Below, piece by piece: positions 1-7,250 of a stretch of DNA of 7,333 nt (position 1 is its first letter; the number at the start of each line of letters is the position of its first letter). Origin of the DNA: Candidatus Omnitrophota bacterium (GTDB lineage: Bacteria; Omnitrophota; Koll11; Zapsychrales; Aceulaceae); NCBI GenBank assembly GCA_029931885.1, contig JAOZRJ010000074.1, positions 1-7,333 of the forward strand. The letters run 5' to 3'. The position numbers and the translations under genes are program-made. Below the pieces are notes generated by a model. That model saw only the letters and a program-made list of their open reading frames with translations, had not been told where the DNA came from and did not search any database.

Positions 1-546
1 AACTTGTCTCAATAAATCTTGAATAGCCTCAGCACCAATTTTTGCCTTAAAGGAATCACCATATTTTGCAATGCATTCCTGATATTTATCTTCTGATAAA
101 AATTGCTTAAGTTTAAGCTGAGTATCTCCCGGATCAACGACAACATATTCCTCATAATAAATAATTTTTTCTAATTCTTTGAGTGTAATCTGAAGTAATG
201 CTGATAAGCGGCTAGGAACAGCCTTATAAAACCATATATGAGTTACGGGGCACGCCAACTCGATGTGACCCATATGTTCTCTACGCACTGAAGAGCGAGT
301 AACAAGAACACCACAACGATCACAAACAATGCCCTTAAATTTAATACCTTTATATTTTCCGCAATTACATTCCCAATCGCGAACAGGACCAAAAATTCGT
401 TCACAAAAAAGCCCATCTTTTTCAGGCTTTAATGTTCGATAATTTAGAGTTTCAGCTTTTTTGACTTCTCCGCTTGACCAAGACATAATCACATCAGGAG
501 AAGCTAATTTTATACTAATGCTGTCATAACTTTTTTCTTGGCTCAT
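1..546 (-). CDS. rpoC: DNA-directed RNA polymerase subunit beta' (N-terminal part; gene continues past the left edge)
   Basis: This is the beta' subunit of RNA polymerase, which carries the catalytic magnesium site further downstream, outside the window. The visible 182 residues cover the start of the clamp. The zinc ribbon is intact: Cys60, Cys62, Cys75 and Cys78, within '[11 protein letters not shown]' and 'GIVCDRCGV'. After it come '[15 protein letters not shown]' (residues 92-106) and 'YVVVDPGDT' (134-142), typical of bacterial beta'. Start: ATG at 546, 6 nt after the rpoB stop, with an AAGGA motif upstream. The sequence '[20 protein letters not shown]' matches where other beta' proteins begin. 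Position 81 is Leu where most families have Glu ('CGVEVT'). The gene is cut only by the window edge and shows no frameshift. It is certainly cotranscribed with rpoB. The residue pattern resembles PVC-group beta' (inference from memory). Confidence 0.98.
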   Translation of the reverse strand, partial: MSQEKSYDSISIKLASPDVIMSWSSGEVKKAETLNYRTLKPEKDGLFCERIFGPVRDWECNCGKYKGIKFKGIVCDRCGVLVTRSSVRREHMGHIELACPVTHIWFYKAVPSRLSALLQITLKELEKIIYYEEYVVVDPGDTQLKLKQFLSEDKYQECIAKYGDSFKAKIGAEAIQDLLRQV

Positions 547-552
547 AATAAA

Positions 553-3500
553 TTATTTTCCTTTTTTTCGATCTTGAGCTTGTGATGGTGCCTCGGAATT
601 CTCCATGCGGATATCCAAGCACAAACCTTGAAGTTCTTTCATAAGAACATTAAACGATTCTGGAGTTCCAGGGGTAAGTTTTTGCTCTCCTTTAACAATC
701 GCTTCATAAATACGACTGCGTCCGGCGACATCATCACTCTTAACAGTTAACATTTCCTGAAGCGTATATGCAGCTCCATAAGCTTCAAGTGCCCAAACTT
801 CCATTTCTCCAAAACGCTGACCTCCAAAATGTGCTTTTCCGCCCAAAGGTTGCTGCGTAACTAAGGAATATGGACCAATAGAACGTGCATGGATTTTTTC
901 ATCGACAAGGTGAATTAATTTTAACATATAAATATAACCAACTGTTATTTTCTGATCAAACGGAAGGCCGGTGTATCCATCATAAACAGACGTCTTTCCT
1001 TCCTCAGGAAGATTGGCCTCTCTTAAAAGATTTCGAATTTCTTCTTCAGTTGCTCCATTAAATATAGGTGTTTCACATTCCAAACCTAAAGCATGAGCTG
1101 CCCAACCTAAATGTGTTTCTAAAAGCTGCCCAACGTTCATGCGCGATGGAACGCCAAGAGGATTCAAAATAATTTCAACGGGTGTTCCATCTTCTAAAAA
1201 TGGCATATCTTCTTCTGGAAGGATCCTAGCCACAACACCCTTATTTCCATGGCGTCCAGCCATCTTGTCTCCTTCGGAAATCTTTCGTTTTATTGCCACG
1301 TAAACAATAACTTTTTTTAGAACACCAGCAGGAAGCTCATCGCCTCTTTTTATTTTCTCAATTTCGTGATCTTGCTCTTCAATAAGCTCCTGCATCCGAT
1401 CAGTAAAGAAACTTAACGCAACAGACGCTTCTTCATCATCTTTAATTTTACGATCTGTCATCTTTTCTAATTTTCTTTTATCAATTTTAAGAATTCGGCA
1501 TAACTTCTTTTCTTTTTCTTCCTTCATAAAATCAATCTCTTGCTTATAATATTTCTTGATTTTATCAATCGCTAAAAGCTCTTTCTTTTTATCTTCTTTT
1601 GATTTTCGTCCACGCTCAGTACGTTGAAAAACTTCAACATTAACAACAACTCCTTCTTCTCCAGGAGGAAGAGTTAATGAAGTATCTCTAATATCTGCTG
1701 CTTTTTCTCCAAAGATTGCACGAAGCAATCGCTCTTCAGGAGAAAGTTCTTTTTCACTTTTTGGAGTAACTTTACCTACAAGAATATCTCCAGCCTTAAC
1801 TTCAGCACCAGTTCTGACGATACCATCTTCGCCTAAATTATTTAAAGCATCTTCTCCAACATTAGGAATATCACGTGTTACTTCTTCATTTCCTAATCGT
1901 GTCTCACGGGAATCTACTTCAAACTTTTCAATATGAATCGAAGTATATTTATCTTCTCTTACCAATTTCTGACTAAGAATAATGGCATCTTCAAAATTAT
2001 ATCCACGCCACGACATAAAAGCGACAAGGATATTACGCCCTAAAGAGAGCTTTCCATCCTTTGTTGCCATTCCATCTGCAATAATTTGTCCATCTTGAAC
2101 ATAATCTCCAACTTTAACAATAGGTACTTGATTAATACAAGTATTTGCATTTGACCTAACAAAAGTTTTTAAAGAATAGACGTTCTTACCGATGGAAATT
2201 TCACGAGCATCAACCTTTGTAACTTTCCCAGAATCTTTTGCAACTACAACCGCTCCAGAATCCTTTGCAATAGCCTGCTCCATTCCTGTCCCTACATAAG
2301 GAACCTCTGTTTGCATAAGAGGAACTGCTTGGCGCTGCATATTTGATCCCATCAAAGCTCTATTAGCATCATCATGCTCCAAGAAAGGAATTAAAGACGT
2401 CGCGGCAGAAACAAGCTGTTTTGGCGAAACATCCATATACTCTACTTTACTGGCTCCAACATAAGGAAAATCTGCACGATAACGGCAAGAAATATCTTTC
2501 TCAAGAAAATTTCCTCCTTTGTCAATAGGTGTATTTGCCTGAGCGATATACTTTGACTGATCAATATCAGCAGTAAGATATTCAATTTTATTTGTAACTC
2601 TGCCGTCAACTACTTTACGATACGGCGTTTCAATAAATCCTAAATTATTAACACGTGCGCATGTCGCCAACGACGCAATAAGTCCAATATTTGGGCCTTC
2701 AGGTGTTTCAATAGGGCAAACACGACCATAATGCGTATGATGAACGTCTCTAACCTCAAATCCGGCACGTTCACGAGACAAGCCACCAGGTCCCAAAGCA
2801 CTAAGACGTCTTTTATGTGTTGTTTCTGCAAGAGGATTTCCTTGATCAAGGAATTGTGATAACTGACTTCGGGCAAAGAAATCCTGAACTTGACTTGAAA
2901 ATAAACGAGAATTAATCAAATGATGCGCCGTTAAATTTTCAAATGTGTTCATAACAACAAGGCGCTCTTTAATGGATCGCTCTATTCTTGCCAATCCAAT
3001 ACGAACTTGATTTTGTACCAATTCACCAACTGTTTTAATACGTCTGTTACCCAAATGGTCAATATCGTCTGTTTCGCCTTGCCCATCTCTTAGTTTAAAT
3101 AAATAACGAATAACCTCCGCAACTGTAGCCAAGTCAAGAATACGATTATCTAAATCAACATTCATTCCCAATTTACGATTAACAATATAACGTCCAACCT
3201 TGCTTAGTTCATATCGTTTTGGTTCAAAAAATAATCGGAAAAATAGTGCATCAGCGACTTCTATAGTAGCAGGTTCCGTAGGTCTCATCTTACGATAAAA
3301 GTCAAGAAGTGCTTCTTCTTTTGTTGTTGTGTGGTCTTTCTCTAATGTATTCTTTAATTTATCAAAATCGTCGCCAAAAACCTTTCGCATTTCTTCTTCA
3401 GTTGAAAGACCCATGATGCGCAAAATTTGAGTAGCAGGGAAATTTCTTCGTCGATCAATATATGCCAATAAAACATCATTTAAATCATACTTGATTTCAA

Positions 3501-4008
3501 ACCAAGCTCCTCGAGAAGGAATAATTCGCCCTTGATAGATACTCTTTCCTGTTGGATGAAGCTCTTGCTCAAATGAAGCTCCAGGAGGACGTTGAATCTG
3601 AGAAACTACAACTCTTTCGTCGCCATTAATAATAAAAGTCCCAGTCTCCGTGATCAAAGGAAACTCTCCAAAATAAACTTCTTGTTCTTTAATCTCAATA
3701 GGAGTAATAAGACGTAAGTTCAATTTAAGAGGAGCCGAATATGTCATACCTCGTCTTCGACACTCTTGAGGAGGATACTTTTCTTTACCAAAATGATAAC
3801 TGACGTATTCTAAGCGTACCTGGCCGTCGTAACTCTCAAAAGGGGAAACCTCGCGAAAAACTTCTTCAAGGCCTTGATTTTCTCTTTCTTCAGGCTGTTT
3901 GTACCTTTGTAAAAAACCTTCATAAGCTACATTTTGAATATCTAACAAATCTGGCAACTGAAAACTATCTTTAAACTTACTAAAATTTTTTATCTTTTTT
4001 GTTTTCAT
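553..4008 (-). CDS. rpoB: DNA-directed RNA polymerase subunit beta
   Basis: Complete 1151-residue beta subunit, a compact form (E. coli has 1342 residues with lineage insertions). Motifs in order: N-terminal '[17 protein letters not shown]' (18-34); '[20 protein letters not shown]' (121-140); rifampicin pocket and fork loop (381-409) with 'SQLSQFLDQ' and '[13 protein letters not shown]'; '[18 protein letters not shown]' (427-444); '[20 protein letters not shown]' (541-560); '[14 protein letters not shown]' (666-679), whose acidic pair E673/D674 lies near the active site; a charged flap-region helical segment (about 797-900); '[17 protein letters not shown]' (913-929); and the C-terminal '[20 protein letters not shown]' (1061-1080) that contacts beta'. 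Start ATG at 4008 fits the family N-terminus. No good Shine-Dalgarno precedes it, unlike most neighbours. It lies 29 nt after rplL and 6 nt before rpoC, in one operon. The rifampicin-contact positions look like the sensitive type. Confidence 0.99.
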   Translation of the reverse strand: MKTKKIKNFSKFKDSFQLPDLLDIQNVAYEGFLQRYKQPEERENQGLEEVFREVSPFESYDGQVRLEYVSYHFGKEKYPPQECRRRGMTYSAPLKLNLRLITPIEIKEQEVYFGEFPLITETGTFIINGDERVVVSQIQRPPGASFEQELHPTGKSIYQGRIIPSRGAWFEIKYDLNDVLLAYIDRRRNFPATQILRIMGLSTEEEMRKVFGDDFDKLKNTLEKDHTTTKEEALLDFYRKMRPTEPATIEVADALFFRLFFEPKRYELSKVGRYIVNRKLGMNVDLDNRILDLATVAEVIRYLFKLRDGQGETDDIDHLGNRRIKTVGELVQNQVRIGLARIERSIKERLVVMNTFENLTAHHLINSRLFSSQVQDFFARSQLSQFLDQGNPLAETTHKRRLSALGPGGLSRERAGFEVRDVHHTHYGRVCPIETPEGPNIGLIASLATCARVNNLGFIETPYRKVVDGRVTNKIEYLTADIDQSKYIAQANTPIDKGGNFLEKDISCRYRADFPYVGASKVEYMDVSPKQLVSAATSLIPFLEHDDANRALMGSNMQRQAVPLMQTEVPYVGTGMEQAIAKDSGAVVVAKDSGKVTKVDAREISIGKNVYSLKTFVRSNANTCINQVPIVKVGDYVQDGQIIADGMATKDGKLSLGRNILVAFMSWRGYNFEDAIILSQKLVREDKYTSIHIEKFEVDSRETRLGNEEVTRDIPNVGEDALNNLGEDGIVRTGAEVKAGDILVGKVTPKSEKELSPEERLLRAIFGEKAADIRDTSLTLPPGEEGVVVNVEVFQRTERGRKSKEDKKKELLAIDKIKKYYKQEIDFMKEEKEKKLCRILKIDKRKLEKMTDRKIKDDEEASVALSFFTDRMQELIEEQDHEIEKIKRGDELPAGVLKKVIVYVAIKRKISEGDKMAGRHGNKGVVARILPEEDMPFLEDGTPVEIILNPLGVPSRMNVGQLLETHLGWAAHALGLECETPIFNGATEEEIRNLLREANLPEEGKTSVYDGYTGLPFDQKITVGYIYMLKLIHLVDEKIHARSIGPYSLVTQQPLGGKAHFGGQRFGEMEVWALEAYGAAYTLQEMLTVKSDDVAGRSRIYEAIVKGEQKLTPGTPESFNVLMKELQGLCLDIRMENSEAPSQAQDRKKGK
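559..563 (-). promoter_or_regulatory. Ribosome binding site of rpoC
   Basis: AAGGA read on the minus strand, 12 nt before the rpoC ATG at 546. It lies inside the last lysine/glycine codons of rpoB, so rpoC translation is probably coupled to termination on rpoB. The spacing is somewhat long, so strength is uncertain. Confidence 0.6.
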
Positions 4009-4037
4009 ATATAATTCGACTTTAAGGTTATGAGCGT

Positions 4038-4496
4038 TTACTTAATTTCAACAACAGCACCAGCTGCAGTCAATTTTTTCTTTAACTCTTCTGCGTCTTC
4101 TTTTGATGTATCTTCCTTAATAGGCTTAGGAGCTGCTTCAACTAAATCTTTCGCTTCCTTTAAACCTAAATTTGTAGCCGCTCTAACTTCCTTAATAACA
4201 GAAATCTTATTTGCTCCGATTTCTTTTAAAATAACATCAAATGATGTTTTTTCTTCAGCTGGTGCCGCTGCACCACCTACTGCACCACCTGCCATCATAG
4301 GTGCTGCCATCATCGGGGCTGCTGCCGTAATGTCGAATTTGTCTTCTAGAGCTTTAACTAAATCAGATAATTCAAGCGCTGTTAGACCTTCAACTGTTTT
4401 AACAATTTCTTCCAACTTTGGAGAAAGATCTTTCTTCTCCTTTGTTTCCTTTACTGGTTGCTGTTCAACCTTTTCTTCTACTGTGTTTTCTGACAT
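4038..4496 (-). CDS. rplL: 50S ribosomal protein L7/L12 (bL12), long form
   Basis: This is the multicopy stalk protein that binds L10 as dimers and recruits EF-Tu, EF-G, IF2 and release factors to the ribosome. It has 152 residues against about 120-130 in most bacteria. Parts: a charged N-terminal extension (1-26) rich in Glu and Lys; the dimerisation helices '[20 protein letters not shown]' (27-46); a flexible Ala/Gly/Met hinge (about 56-82) with PMMA repeated at 61-64 and 65-68; and the C-terminal factor-binding domain from '[20 protein letters not shown]' (83-102) through '[11 protein letters not shown]' (110-120). Start: ATG at 4496, chosen because GGAGG sits 8 nt upstream. A longer frame from 4520 would swallow that site and overlap rplJ. 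One nt separates it from the rplJ stop, so coupling with L10 is likely. The domain match leaves little doubt about identity. Confidence 0.97.
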   Translation of the reverse strand: MSENTVEEKVEQQPVKETKEKKDLSPKLEEIVKTVEGLTALELSDLVKALEDKFDITAAAPMMAAPMMAGGAVGGAAAPAEEKTSFDVILKEIGANKISVIKEVRAATNLGLKEAKDLVEAAPKPIKEDTSKEDAEELKKKLTAAGAVVEIK

Positions 4497-4497
4497 T

Positions 4498-5028
4498 TTA
4501 TTTTCCTCCCACTTTTTCACTTAATTGCTTTAATAAAGATAATAACTCCCGTGTTTTTCCATTTAATGCCCCTGCTAATCTTGTTAATGGCGCTTGAATT
4601 GTCTGCGCGAGCATTGTCAAAAGAACTTCTCTTGAAGGCAAATCAGATAATCGTTTAACGTCTGCCTGAGCTACCGTTTTTCCCTCTAAAATGCCTCCTC
4701 GTATATCAACACCATCAAAATCATCGGCAAATTTTACTAAAACTTTTGCAACCTCAGCAGAATCTTTATCGCTCCAAATAAAAGCAATTTGTTTCTCAAT
4801 CTTCTCGCTTAATTCAGAAAAATCGAGGTCAGTTAAAATTCTTTTAGCAATACGATTTTTAGAAACATAAATTTCGGCGCCTGTCTGGCTTAATGCTTTC
4901 CTGAAATCACTCATTTTTGTAGACGAAACATTAGAATAACTGATTAAAAAAGTATTCTGTCGTTTTTCAACACCTTGACGAATTTCTCCAATAACACTTT
5001 CTCTGATTAAACGTCCAACTCTCTTCAT
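4498..5028 (-). CDS. rplJ: 50S ribosomal protein L10 (uL10)
   Basis: L10 is the base of the ribosomal L7/L12 stalk. Its N-terminal domain binds 23S rRNA with L11 and its C-terminal helix carries L7/L12 dimers. The 176 residues have normal family length. Visible landmarks: the Leu/Arg-rich N-terminus; '[16 protein letters not shown]' (50-65), matching the family's 'VVKNTLAKRAL' element; '[13 protein letters not shown]' (107-119); '[20 protein letters not shown]' (130-149); and an amphipathic C-terminal helix (about 155-173). The N-terminal strand '[15 protein letters not shown]' is divergent from the textbook 'AVVLADYRGLTV' form. Start ATG at 5028 overlaps the rplA stop by 4 nt (ATGA) and has AGGG 7 nt upstream. 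In many bacteria L10 represses its own mRNA through a leader before rplJ. No such leader fits here. Confidence 0.97.
   Translation of the reverse strand: MKRVGRLIRESVIGEIRQGVEKRQNTFLISYSNVSSTKMSDFRKALSQTGAEIYVSKNRIAKRILTDLDFSELSEKIEKQIAFIWSDKDSAEVAKVLVKFADDFDGVDIRGGILEGKTVAQADVKRLSDLPSREVLLTMLAQTIQAPLTRLAGALNGKTRELLSLLKQLSEKVGGK
4505..4509 (-). promoter_or_regulatory. Ribosome binding site of rplL (strongest in the window)
   Basis: GGAGG on the minus strand, 8 nt before the ATG at 4496, embedded in the last codons of rplJ (…KVGGK). It decides the start of rplL against the ATG at 4520. It is the only full GGAGG core among the genes here, which fits the need for several L7/L12 copies per L10 (inference). 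Confidence 0.85.
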
Positions 5029-5705
5029 AACGTCACCCTAACTCCTGGACCCATCGTTGTTGATAATGAAAGGCTTTTCACCAGTTCAGTTTTAACAGCT
5101 AGCGGTTTAGCATGATTAATTGTACTTATAACATGTTTTGCATTTTCAAGAATTTTATCCTCAGAAAAAGAACATTTTCCAATTCCAATATGAATACCGC
5201 CCTGCTTATCAGACTTAAATTCAACTTGTCCCGCACGAACATCATTAATAGCTTTTTCAATATCCATAGTAACTGTTCCAGCTTTCGGGCTTGGCATAAG
5301 ACCTCTAGGCCCTAAAACCTTTCCGAGTTTACTTAAATCCCGCATAATATCAGGTGTAGCAATAACACAATCGAAATCAAGAAATCCATTTGAAACTTTC
5401 TGAATTAAATCTTCTGCACCAATATGATCAACTCCTAATTCTTTAGCCTTAAGCGCCTGATCTCCTTTACAAAAAACAGCAATTCTGATTTTCTTTCCAC
5501 TTCCATGAGGCAAAAGAACCATTCCTCGGACAGACTGTTCAGAGCTCTTTGCGTCTATGTTTAAATTAAAATGTAATTCAACAGTTTCGTCAAATTTTAC
5601 TTTTGGAAATGTTAAAAGAAGCGATATCGCTTCATTAAGAGGATATACTTTATCCTTTTCAAGCTTTTCTTCAGCTTTAACCATACGTTTGCTTATTTTA
5701 ACCAT
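5025..5705 (-). CDS. rplA: 50S ribosomal protein L1 (uL1)
   Basis: L1 forms the mobile L1 stalk that binds 23S rRNA and helps E-site tRNA leave. In many bacteria it also represses the rplK-rplA mRNA. Length is 226 residues (E. coli 234). Landmarks: '[15 protein letters not shown]' (1-15); '[10 protein letters not shown]' (21-30); '[13 protein letters not shown]' (59-71); '[11 protein letters not shown]' (111-121); the family signature '[15 protein letters not shown]' (131-145); and '[12 protein letters not shown]' (213-224). Start: ATG at 5705, with GAGG 6 nt upstream, matches the usual 'MAKLTKRM' beginning. The frame stays open to an ATG at 5753 but that stretch has no L1 similarity. A second in-frame ATG at 5684 has no Shine-Dalgarno. 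The gene overlaps the rplK end by 8 nt and rplJ by 4 nt. Confidence 0.97.
   Translation of the reverse strand: MVKISKRMVKAEEKLEKDKVYPLNEAISLLLTFPKVKFDETVELHFNLNIDAKSSEQSVRGMVLLPHGSGKKIRIAVFCKGDQALKAKELGVDHIGAEDLIQKVSNGFLDFDCVIATPDIMRDLSKLGKVLGPRGLMPSPKAGTVTMDIEKAINDVRAGQVEFKSDKQGGIHIGIGKCSFSEDKILENAKHVISTINHAKPLAVKTELVKSLSLSTTMGPGVRVTL
5036..5039 (-). promoter_or_regulatory. Ribosome binding site of rplJ
   Basis: AGGG (within AGGGTGA) on the minus strand, 7 nt before the rplJ ATG at 5028, inside the last codons of rplA. With the ATGA stop-start overlap it indicates translational coupling of L1 and L10. Confidence 0.65.
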
Positions 5706-6126
5706 CAGTAACCTCAATTCCCATACTTCGAGCTGTTCCTTTAATAGTTTCAACAGCTTTTTCCATACTAGCTGTATTTAAATCTTGCATTTTTCGCTTT
5801 GCAATATCTTTAACTTGCTTCATATTAATAGATCCTATTTTCTCTTTTCCTGCTGTCCCAGAAGCCTTTGCAAGATTTGCTTCTTTCTTTATTAATATTG
5901 AACTTGGAGGACTTTTAAGAATAAAATCAAAAGATTTATCCTTATAAACATTTATGACAGCCGGCAAAATAAGTCCTTCCCTGCCTTTTGTCTTTTCATT
6001 AAACTGTTTACAAAACATCATAATATTAACACCATGCTGCCCTAACGCTGGACCAACCGGTGGCGCAGGATTTGCTTGTCCTGCAGGAACATATAATTTT
6101 ATTTGTGCGATAACTTCTTTTGCCAT
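5698..6126 (-). CDS. rplK: 50S ribosomal protein L11 (uL11)
   Basis: L11 binds the GTPase-associated centre of 23S rRNA with L10, is needed for RelA-type stringent sensing, and forms part of the thiostrepton site. Length is 142 residues, as usual. The N-terminal domain shows '[20 protein letters not shown]' (13-32), the proline-rich segment of the antibiotic/GTPase-facing face, then '[14 protein letters not shown]' (33-46). The C-terminal rRNA-binding domain includes '[15 protein letters not shown]' (96-110) and '[10 protein letters not shown]' (130-139). Start: ATG at 6126 with AGAAGG 6 nt upstream gives the standard '[10 protein letters not shown]'. An upstream ATG at 6141 lies inside nusG and adds only five unrelated residues. 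One nt separates it from the nusG stop, so no room remains for a classical L1-repressor leader between genes. Confidence 0.98.
   Translation of the reverse strand: MAKEVIAQIKLYVPAGQANPAPPVGPALGQHGVNIMMFCKQFNEKTKGREGLILPAVINVYKDKSFDFILKSPPSSILIKKEANLAKASGTAGKEKIGSINMKQVKDIAKRKMQDLNTASMEKAVETIKGTARSMGIEVTDG
5712..5715 (-). promoter_or_regulatory. Ribosome binding site of rplA
   Basis: GAGG on the minus strand, 6 nt before the ATG at 5705, inside the last codons of rplK. It decides the L1 start in favour of 5705 over 5753 and 5684. Confidence 0.75.
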
Positions 6127-6127
6127 C

Positions 6128-6652
6128 TTATACCTTCTCAACTTGCCAGTATTCTAATTCAACGAGTGTAGCTCTTCCAAAAATAGAAACACTCACCTTT
6201 AATTTTCCGCGGTCAGGATGGATCTCCATGACAACGCCGTTGAAATTCGCAAATGGCCCTTCAGTAATCTGAATTGGTTCCCCAATTTCAAAAACAGTTT
6301 TAGGGCTTGGCTTGGCCTCTGTCTCTTCTGTCTTTTTTAAAATATTTTCAACTTCTAAGTCAGAAAGAGCAGCCGGTTTTCTACCCGGGCCAATAAACCC
6401 AGCAATTCCAGGAGTAGTTTTTACCAAATACCAACTCTCGTTATTCATTTCCATATTGATAATAATATAACCAGGAAAAAACTTTCGAGATGATATACAC
6501 TTTTTTCCTTTGCGAACTTCAGAAATCTGTTCTGTAGGAACAACTACTTCTTTGATATATTTCTTCAGCTCGGTCGTTGCCATTCTTTTCTCAAGACCAA
6601 TTTTAGCGCGCTCTTCTGAGCCTGTTTGTGTATGGACAACGTACCACTTCAT
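6128..6652 (-). CDS. nusG: Transcription termination/antitermination factor NusG
   Basis: NusG (174 residues, close to E. coli's 181) binds the RNA polymerase clamp through its NGN domain, acts on pausing, and links to ribosomal S10 or Rho through its KOW domain. NGN domain: '[17 protein letters not shown]' (1-17), '[17 protein letters not shown]' (35-51), '[15 protein letters not shown]' (56-70) and '[10 protein letters not shown]' (79-88). A charged linker covers about 100-118. KOW domain: '[20 protein letters not shown]' (127-146) and '[20 protein letters not shown]' (150-169). Start: ATG at 6652, only 2 nt after the secE stop. The nearest G-rich element (AGGG) is 17 nt away, so initiation probably relies on coupling to secE. 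No extra domain insertion is present. Confidence 0.98.
   Translation of the reverse strand: MKWYVVHTQTGSEERAKIGLEKRMATTELKKYIKEVVVPTEQISEVRKGKKCISSRKFFPGYIIINMEMNNESWYLVKTTPGIAGFIGPGRKPAALSDLEVENILKKTEETEAKPSPKTVFEIGEPIQITEGPFANFNGVVMEIHPDRGKLKVSVSIFGRATLVELEYWQVEKV
6133..6138 (-). promoter_or_regulatory. Ribosome binding site of rplK
   Basis: AGAAGG on the minus strand, 6 nt before the ATG at 6126, made by the last Glu-Lys-Val codons of nusG. It supports the 'MAKEV' start over the ATG at 6141. Confidence 0.75.
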
Positions 6653-6654
6653 AA

Positions 6655-6840
6655 TTATTTAATTATAATCCCTAATAATCTGGAAAGTATAAAGTCAGAT
6701 GTTCCGATAAAGATACCTAAAAAAAATGTACTGACAATGACAATCCATGTTGCATCAATAAGCTCAACACGGGTTGGCCAATTAACTTTTTTTAGTTCTA
6801 CCGTAACCTCTGAAACAAATTTTGTAATCTTTCCAAACAT
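6655..6840 (-). CDS. secE: Preprotein translocase subunit SecE
   Basis: SecE clamps the SecY channel in the inner membrane. This is the short 61-residue form with one transmembrane helix, the usual type outside E. coli and its relatives. It has an amphipathic cytoplasmic helix with the conserved 'ELKKVNWPTRVELIDAT' (15-31), then a hydrophobic segment about residues 32-48, and a C-terminal hydrophobic tail about 50-60. Start: ATG at 6840, with GGAAAG 9 nt upstream. The frame stays open to 6981, but that extension reads through the whole tRNA-Trp gene and into rpmG, so it cannot be real. The start is 16 nt from the tRNA-Trp 3' end. The downstream nusG partner is the standard neighbour. Confidence 0.96.
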   Translation of the reverse strand: MFGKITKFVSEVTVELKKVNWPTRVELIDATWIVIVSTFFLGIFIGTSDFILSRLLGIIIK

Positions 6841-6849
6841 TTTATTTTT

Positions 6850-6855
6850 CTTTCC
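6850..6855 (-). promoter_or_regulatory. Ribosome binding site of secE, next to the tRNA-Trp 3' end
   Basis: GGAAAG on the minus strand, 9 nt before the ATG at 6840 and only 1 nt after the tRNA-Trp discriminator base (6857). Cutting off the tRNA would leave this site at the very 5' end of the secE message. Confidence 0.6.
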
Positions 6856-6856
6856 A

Positions 6857-6930
6857 CAGGCCTGGTAGGGCTCGAACCTACAACACTCGGTTTTGGAGAC
6901 CGATGCTCTAGCCATTAGAGCTACAGGCCT
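6857..6930 (-). tRNA. tRNA-Trp, anticodon CCA
   Basis: Full cloverleaf of 74 nt. The acceptor strands AGGCCTG and CAGGCCT pair in all seven positions, with A1-U72. The D stem is GCTC/GAGC. The anticodon stem TCGGT/ACCGA holds the loop CTCCAAA, giving anticodon CCA. The T stem GTAGG/CCTAC holds the loop TTCGAGC. The discriminator is G73, the usual tryptophanyl-tRNA identity base. The 3' CCA is not encoded (TGG follows G73), so it must be added by nucleotidyltransferase. It lies between rpmG (2 nt away) and secE (16 nt away), an order seen in many bacteria. Confidence 0.97.
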
Positions 6931-6932
6931 AG

Positions 6933-7085
6933 TTATTTTTTCTTTTCGCGATGTAAAGTATGTCGTCGACAAAAACGACAATATTTCTTTAGTTCGATGC
7001 GTTCAGGTTTCTGTTTTTTATCTTTTGTACCTGTATAATTAAGTTGCTTACATTCAGTACATTGAAATTGAATATTTTCTCTCAT
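6933..7085 (-). CDS. rpmG: 50S ribosomal protein L33 (bL33), zinc-ribbon form
   Basis: A 50-residue protein starting '[20 protein letters not shown]' (1-20) with '[18 protein letters not shown]' (30-47). L33 is a small basic 50S protein near the E site. The four cysteines C9, C12, C36 and C39 form two CxxC pairs, so this is the zinc-binding (C+) version; many bacteria instead use a cysteine-free copy. Length is normal for the family (about 49-55). Start: ATG at 7085, the only start giving the standard L33 beginning. The Shine-Dalgarno is weak (only AAGAA about 9 nt upstream). The TAA stop is 2 nt before tRNA-Trp and the start is 27 nt after tRNA-Thr. Both message ends would therefore be set by tRNA processing. 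Confidence 0.96.
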   Translation of the reverse strand: MRENIQFQCTECKQLNYTGTKDKKQKPERIELKKYCRFCRRHTLHREKKK

Positions 7086-7112
7086 GTGTATTTTTCTTAA
7101 CCGGGCGTTTTA

Positions 7113-7185
<73 letters not shown>

Positions 7186-7201
7186 GAATATATGAAACCA
7201 A

Positions 7202-7230
7202 AGTATACTGTCTTATCTAAAATTTGTCAA
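7202..7230 (-). promoter_or_regulatory. Sigma70-type promoter of the whole cluster
   Basis: Minus strand: a perfect -35 TTGACA (7225-7230), a 17-nt spacer, and -10 TATACT (7202-7207), one base from consensus TATAAT. Transcription should start near 7193-7195, about 8-10 nt before the tRNA-Thr 5' end. This is the only strong promoter I found in the window. It presumably drives the tRNAs, rpmG, secE-nusG and the rpl-rpo genes. Confidence 0.88.
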
Positions 7231-7250
7231 GTTTTTTATTAATTTTTTCT
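7231..7250 (-). promoter_or_regulatory. A/T-tract UP-like element
   Basis: Directly upstream of the -35 box, the minus strand has two A-tracts of six flanking TTAAT (AGAAAAAATTAATAAAAAAC). This resembles the UP elements that bind the alpha-subunit C-terminal domains at rRNA and tRNA promoters. The genome is AT-rich, so part of this may be base composition. Confidence 0.5.

Noticed and set aside
547..552. Terminator or attenuator between rpoB and rpoC
   Set aside because: Only 6 nt separate the genes and there is no hairpin with a U-tract. The lysine-codon A-tract is just the rpoB C-terminus.
1309..1620. The charged, Lys/Glu-rich segment in beta (residues 797-900) as a foreign insertion
   Set aside because: Other beta subunits, including that of E. 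coli, have a charged helical stretch at the same place between the flap and '[13 protein letters not shown]'. It is a normal though variable region.
4038..4520. rplL starting at the ATG at 4520
   Set aside because: It would include the GGAGG site in the coding region and overlap rplJ by 23 nt. The ATG at 4496 is correctly spaced from GGAGG.
4030..4524. A 164-codon open frame on the plus strand opposite rplL
   Set aside because: It is an antisense shadow of L7/L12. The low-complexity Ala/Lys coding of rplL leaves the opposite strand open. The minus strand has clear family motifs and a strong ribosome binding site.
5112..5315. Plus-strand open frames of 67-80 codons across rplA, rplK and nusG
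   Set aside because: All lie opposite well-identified genes, have no recognisable motifs or ribosome binding sites, and are compositional shadows.
5025..5753. A longer rplA starting at 5753
   Set aside because: The extra 16 residues lie inside rplK in another frame and have no L1 similarity. The ATG at 5705 has GAGG upstream and the standard L1 beginning.
5698..6141. rplK starting at 6141
   Set aside because: It lies inside nusG and adds five residues not found in L11. 'MAKEV' at 6126 has AGAAGG correctly placed.
6662..6667. TATAAT-like -10 box at the end of secE, suggesting a nusG promoter
   Set aside because: No TTGACA-like box lies 16-18 nt upstream (ATACTT is there instead). Such hexamers are expected by chance in AT-rich DNA.
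6655..6981. A longer secE starting at 6981
   Set aside because: The extra 47 residues are a read-through of tRNA-Trp and part of rpmG. The ATG at 6840 has a ribosome binding site and gives a normal 61-residue SecE.
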